10,392 bases of DNA, from assembly GCA_002431965.1 (NCBI GenBank), contig DJEW01000031.1, positions 38,053-48,444 of the forward strand, read 5' to 3'. A program made the position numbers and the translations under genes. The DNA is from Clostridiales bacterium UBA5888. Its GTDB lineage: Bacteria > Bacillota > Clostridia > Oscillospirales > Oscillospiraceae. The notes below the pieces were generated by a model. It did no database searches, was not told the DNA's origin, and worked only from the letters and a program-made list of their open reading frames with translations. Numbering within the stretch: the stretch's first letter is position 1; the number at the start of each line of letters is the position of its first letter. Shown piece by piece: positions 6,642 through 10,392 of the stretch.

Positions 6642-9560
6642 ATGCTCAAGCTCAAAAACATCAAAAAAGACTATATGGCGGGGGACTCGGTCGTCCACGC
6701 GCTCAAGGGTATTGACCTTGAATTCCGGGAGAATGAATTTGTCGCGATTCTCGGTCAATCCGGCTGCGGCAAGACAACGTTGCTCAACATTATCGGCGGA
6801 CTGGATCACTACACCTCCGGGGATCTGATAATCAACGGAAAGTCCACAAAGAATTTCACAGACGGCGATTGGGATACTTACCGCAATCACTCGATCGGGT
6901 TTGTGTTCCAGTCATATAACCTCATTCCGCATCAGACTGTTCTTTCAAATGTGGAGCTGGCGCTCACGCTGTCCGGCGTTGCCCCGGCGGAGCGTAAGGC
7001 GCGGGCTGTCGATGCGCTGAAAAAGGTCGGTCTTGGCGATCAGATCTATAAAAAGCCAAACCAGATGTCCGGCGGGCAGATGCAGCGCGTCGCCATCGCG
7101 CGCGCTCTTGTCAACGACCCGGATATACTCCTCGCGGACGAGCCCACCGGTGCGCTTGACTCGGAAACCTCCGTGCAGATCATGAATATCCTCAAGGAAA
7201 TATCCGCTGATAAGCTCATTATCATGGTCACGCACAATCCTGACCTTGCCGAGGCTTATGCCAGCCGTATCATCCGGCTCAAGGACGGGCTCATCATCGG
7301 CGACAGTGAGCCGTATGATTCGGGCAAAGAGGAGCGAGCGCGGACCGACGGCAAGCGCAAAAAGACCTCCATGAGCTTTTTCACGGCGCTTGCGCTGTCA
7401 ACCAATAACCTGCTGACCAAAAAGGCGCGTACCATCCTCACGGCGTTTGCCGGCAGCATCGGCATCATCGGCATCGCGCTTATCATGTCGCTTTCAAACG
7501 GCATCCAGAACTATATCGACAAAGTGCAGGAGGATACGCTCTCAAGCTACCCCATAACCATCGAGGCGGAGAGCTATGACATGACGAGCATGATGACCTC
7601 GCTCATGGGCGTGCATGCGGATGCGGACGAAAATAAGCACGACAACGACGCCGTTTATTCCAGCACCATACTCTATGACATGATGAACTCCATGATCTCT
7701 GCGGACAAGGAAGTCAACAACCTCAAACCGTTCAAGGAGTTTCTGGAGAATGACGCGGACGTACAGCAGTATATCAGCTCCGTCATGTATTCCTACGACC
7801 TTGACATGAACTTTTACGCCCGCGATGTAGATGATAATATTGTGAAAACGGATATAATCGACCTCATGCAGAACGCGATGAGCGCAACCTTCGGCGGTGA
7901 TTACAGCTCGTATTTTTCCACCTTCGGTTCGTACTATTCCATGGCGGATGCCTGGCAGGAGATGCTTCCCGGCGAGAATGGGGAGCTTGTAAACCCGCTG
8001 CTCAAGCAGCAGTACGATCTTATCTACGGTCACTGGCCGGAGAAATATGACGAGGTCGTGCTGACGGTGAACGCCAATAACGAGGTTTCAGACCTTGTGC
8101 TCTACGCGCTCGGTCTCAAGTCCAACAGCAGCCTTGCCGACGACATGCAGGCATTCATAGATCAGGAAAACCTCAATACCGACCTTGAAAGCTGGAGCTA
8201 TGAAGACATATGCAGCCGTTACGTGCGCTATATCTATCCTGCAGACCAGTACAGCTATGACGAGGAGACGGGGGAGTATATAAACCTCGCCGACGAGGAG
8301 CTCGGTCTCAGAACACTCTACAATAACGGCATGGATGTCAAGATCGTCGGCATAATCCGTCAGAATGAGGACGCAATCTCCGGCATGATAAGCGGCTCTA
8401 TCGGCTATACCCATGCTCTGGTGGAGCATGTTGTCAAAGAGGCGGCGACAAAGGATCTTGTCAAACGCCAGCTTGACGACCCCGCGCATGACGTGTTCAA
8501 CGGTCTGCCGTTCCTTGACGACGACGATGAGGCGCTCTCCAACTCCCGCAAGACTGAGGCGGCGAAAGAGTATCTCGCCAACGCCACGGATGAGGAGCTT
8601 GCCGACGTGTATGTTGCTTATATGAGCGTTCCCGAGGACAGCTATGTTCAGGAGAAGATCGACGAGCAGATGGACGGCATGACCCGCGCCGATATAGAGG
8701 AGATGGTGCTCGAAAATTATCCGGAGTATTCTTCCATGCTCAGCAAGATGGACGATGACACGCTCTTCGACTATGTCGAGCAGATGATGGGAGAGCAGAT
8801 AAAGGAGATATACGCCTCACAGATGGAGGCGCTCTACCGAAATCTCTCCGACAGCAAGCTTGCGCATGAGTTCAGCCTGCTTGCGCTGGAGGATGACGAC
8901 TATCTCTGGATATACAACAACGCCATGCCGCCCGTATACTCGGACTCCAGCTATAAGGACAACCTTAAGAAGCTTGGCTATGTTGACCTGGACAGCCCCA
9001 GCAAGATAAACATCTATGTTTCCACGTTCGAGGACAAGGACGCCGTCGCGGACGCTATCGACCGCTATAATGCCTCAGTCTCGGAGGACGATGAGATAAG
9101 CTATACCGATGTTGTGGCGCTGCTGATGAGCTCCATCACCACTATTATAAATGTCATCAGCTATGTGCTCATCGCATTTGTGGCGATTTCTCTTGTGGTT
9201 TCGTCCATTATGATCGGCATCATCACGTATATAAGCGTGCTCGAGCGCACGAAGGAGATCGGCATACTCCGCGCCATCGGCGCATCGAAGAAGGACGTGT
9301 CGCGCGTTTTCAATGCGGAAACGTTCATCATCGGGCTTTCGGCGGGACTTATCGGCATACTCATGACGGTGCTGCTGAATATTCCGATAAATATCATCGT
9401 GCACGATCTGACCGGCATAATGTCCCTCAAGTCGGAGCTTCCGTGGGCGGGCGGTGCGGTACTCGTCGTCATCAGCGTTGTGCTCACGTTCTTTGCCGGA
9501 CTCATCCCGTCCAGCCTTGCCGCAAAGAAAGACCCCGTCGAAGCACTCAGGACGGAGTAA
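6642..9560 (+). CDS. ABC transporter, ATPase fused to a MacB/FtsX-type permease
   Basis: Protein of 972 residues in one chain. The N-terminal ATPase (about 1-225) has a complete motif set: Walker A GQSGCGKT 38-45, Q-loop Gln 90, signature SGGQ 143-146, Walker B ILLADE with Glu 167, D-loop ALDS 171-174 and His 198. It belongs to the LolD/MacB class. A linker leads to one membrane segment (about 264-285), a very large acidic extracytoplasmic domain (about 290-825), then three membrane segments (about 832-860, 895-918, 936-957) with the FtsX-type loop ERTKEIGILRAIGASKKDV after the second segment. This layout fits mechanotransmission exporters such as MacB and antimicrobial-peptide or lipoprotein systems; a dimer would be needed. 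The ribosome site is AGGAG at 6631-6635, six bases before the ATG. No two-component system, peptide or accessory gene adjoins it, so the substrate is unknown. Confidence 0.93.
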   Translation: MLKLKNIKKDYMAGDSVVHALKGIDLEFRENEFVAILGQSGCGKTTLLNIIGGLDHYTSGDLIINGKSTKNFTDGDWDTYRNHSIGFVFQSYNLIPHQTVLSNVELALTLSGVAPAERKARAVDALKKVGLGDQIYKKPNQMSGGQMQRVAIARALVNDPDILLADEPTGALDSETSVQIMNILKEISADKLIIMVTHNPDLAEAYASRIIRLKDGLIIGDSEPYDSGKEERARTDGKRKKTSMSFFTALALSTNNLLTKKARTILTAFAGSIGIIGIALIMSLSNGIQNYIDKVQEDTLSSYPITIEAESYDMTSMMTSLMGVHADADENKHDNDAVYSSTILYDMMNSMISADKEVNNLKPFKEFLENDADVQQYISSVMYSYDLDMNFYARDVDDNIVKTDIIDLMQNAMSATFGGDYSSYFSTFGSYYSMADAWQEMLPGENGELVNPLLKQQYDLIYGHWPEKYDEVVLTVNANNEVSDLVLYALGLKSNSSLADDMQAFIDQENLNTDLESWSYEDICSRYVRYIYPADQYSYDEETGEYINLADEELGLRTLYNNGMDVKIVGIIRQNEDAISGMISGSIGYTHALVEHVVKEAATKDLVKRQLDDPAHDVFNGLPFLDDDDEALSNSRKTEAAKEYLANATDEELADVYVAYMSVPEDSYVQEKIDEQMDGMTRADIEEMVLENYPEYSSMLSKMDDDTLFDYVEQMMGEQIKEIYASQMEALYRNLSDSKLAHEFSLLALEDDDYLWIYNNAMPPVYSDSSYKDNLKKLGYVDLDSPSKINIYVSTFEDKDAVADAIDRYNASVSEDDEISYTDVVALLMSSITTIINVISYVLIAFVAISLVVSSIMIGIITYISVLERTKEIGILRAIGASKKDVSRVFNAETFIIGLSAGLIGILMTVLLNIPINIIVHDLTGIMSLKSELPWAGGAVLVVISVVLTFFAGLIPSSLAAKKDPVEALRTE

Positions 9561-9588
9561 AGGAAAGCATATTGCCCAATAATAACGA

Positions 9589-9618
9589 ATCATCCCCCGG
9601 CACACGCCGGGGGATGAT
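9589..9618. terminator. Strong hairpin after the ABC gene, terminator-like but without a T tract
   Basis: A perfect 13-bp stem pairs 9589-9601 with 9606-9618 around the loop ACAC; the core is CCCCCGGC/GCCGGGGG. It begins 28 bases after the ABC stop. No T run follows on the plus strand. On the minus strand the sequence beyond it (TTCGTTATTATT) is only moderately T-rich. It may be the ABC gene's terminator with its tract displaced by the neighbouring insertion element, or a bidirectional weak terminator. Confidence 0.6.
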
Positions 9619-10392
9619 CAGTCTGTCAAAGAACGCAGCACAAGATTAAGCAGGAACGGCATAATTTACGCGACTGTTGAAAAAACGAGCAAAAAAGCAG
9701 AAAAAGTCAGAGCTATTCCAGCTCCATGTTGCTAACTTTTTCAGATTCATGCATGCAAACTTAAGCGTGACCCAGTCTGTGACCCGAGCCAAGCCTCTGT
9801 GATGCGTATAACGCATAGCGTGTTTTTCTTTCGCATCCCCGAATACGCGCTCTATGCTCTCCTTACGCTTTGCGTACAGAGCCTTACCTCGCTCGGCTTT
9901 GCGAAGCTGCTCCACTAAGTCCAGATACTCCGACCATATATGACGCTGCACCATCTTCTGCCCTTTTTCATTCGCTTCGCATTCACTACGCCGCGGACAG
10001 CTGCGGCATTCAGACGGCGTGCTTAGGTATATTCTTTTCCCGTCTCTGTCAGCTGTGGTATGCCGCAGAATCTTTCCGTTAGGACAGATCAAGGTGTCTG
10101 TTACTACATCATATCTGTATTCCCAAGGTCTGAAATGTCCTTTTGCAGTTTTGGGCTGAGTATACGGTAAGATGGGGATCCTGCTGTCGTCAAGTGTTTT
10201 CTTTGCTATCCATGGTGTCTTATAGCCAGCGTCCATTACGATGAATTGTGCTTCGTCAAATCTGCCGGTTACTTTGTCATATACCGCGTCCCACGCCACG
10301 CTGTCGCTTACATTGCCTGCTGTTACCTCTACTGCCAGTACCATTCCGTTCTTGTCACAGGCTGTATGTGCTTCATATGCAAACTGCCGTTC
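9619..10392 (-). mobile_element. Insertion sequence of IS1182 type, one end only
   Basis: The element is inferred from the transposase. Its 3' end relative to the transposase should lie between the ABC hairpin and the stop codon at 9646-9648. The minus-strand stretch CTTTGACAGACTG, ending at 9619, resembles the TTTGTC-ACAGTCTG type end that I recall from related elements, so I place the boundary at about 9619. The other terminal repeat and any target duplication are outside the window, so the boundary is tentative. Confidence 0.5.
9646..10392 (-). CDS. IS1182-type transposase, C-terminal part, cut by the window edge
   Basis: The reading frame stays open to the right edge, so 248 C-terminal residues are visible; an internal Met codon at 10342-10344 is not the real start, because the frame continues upstream with FAYEAHTACDKNG. 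Counting from that Met, the second catalytic Asp of the DDE nuclease is likely Asp 38 in IVMDAGYK, and the catalytic Glu lies in KESIERVFGDAKEKHAMRY (162 or 165). Between them is the cysteine insert of this family: Cys 87, then C-X2-C-X5-C at 113-122. The ending VTLKFACMNLKKLATW is typical of IS1182-type enzymes. The family is usually about 450-550 residues, so roughly half is missing, including the first Asp. No frameshift or stop is seen in the visible part. Confidence 0.9.
   Translation of the reverse strand, partial: ERQFAYEAHTACDKNGMVLAVEVTAGNVSDSVAWDAVYDKVTGRFDEAQFIVMDAGYKTPWIAKKTLDDSRIPILPYTQPKTAKGHFRPWEYRYDVVTDTLICPNGKILRHTTADRDGKRIYLSTPSECRSCPRRSECEANEKGQKMVQRHIWSEYLDLVEQLRKAERGKALYAKRKESIERVFGDAKEKHAMRYTHHRGLARVTDWVTLKFACMNLKKLATWSWNSSDFFCFFARFFNSRVNYAVPA

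Noticed and set aside
9589..9618. The hairpin as the terminal inverted repeat of the insertion element
   Set aside because: Terminal repeats lie at opposite ends of an element, not as an adjacent hairpin with a four-base loop; a terminator or insertion-target explanation fits better.
1..10392. CRISPR array, defence system, toxin-antitoxin pair or retroelement
   Set aside because: No regularly spaced repeats, no reverse transcriptase or nuclease genes other than the transposase, and no small paired frames with supporting start signals were found.

Overview
The window looks like chromosomal DNA from a gut-type Clostridia bacterium (Bacillota, probably near Oscillospiraceae). The basis is the protein families present (a DUF4317 protein, a UPF0237/UPF0210 pair, an ABC-FtsX fusion, an IS1182-type transposase), strong AGGAGG-type ribosome binding sites, sigma-A-like promoters and a moderately high G+C content. 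This placement is inferred from family resemblance; no search was run.

Layout from left to right. (1) Positions 13-1146, minus: a DUF4317 protein, transcribed divergently from (2) a short operon at 1286-2922, plus, encoding an ACT-domain protein (UPF0237) and a PFL-family protein (UPF0210). Two good promoters sit back to back between them. (3) A 13-bp stem with A and T tracts at 2924-2954 ends the operon and also serves the convergent genes beyond it. (4) Positions 2966-6258, minus: two tandem paralogous multi-spanning membrane proteins resembling GT-C (family 39-like) glycosyltransferases. They form one operon led by a consensus promoter at 6281-6309. (5) Positions 6442-6607, minus: a complete tRNA-Arg(CCT) unit with promoter, encoded CCA and intrinsic terminator. 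(6) Positions 6642-9560, plus: a 972-residue ABC transporter with the ATPase fused to a MacB/FtsX-type permease and a very large extracytoplasmic domain. (7) From 9646 to the right edge, minus: the C-terminal half of an IS1182-type transposase. The end of its element appears to abut a strong hairpin just after the ABC gene.

The genes do not form one pathway. The ACT/PFL pair is a recognised partnership of unknown function. The two glycosyltransferase-like proteins probably act together, or on alternative substrates, at the membrane. The ABC fusion is an export or envelope-stress type transporter with no regulator or substrate gene beside it. I found no CRISPR array, integrase, toxin-antitoxin pair or defence locus, and no convincing new multi-gene system. 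The points most worth a second look are the mosaic similarity of the two glycosyltransferase genes, the insertion sequence abutting a terminator-like hairpin, and the layout of the tRNA/ABC intergenic region.
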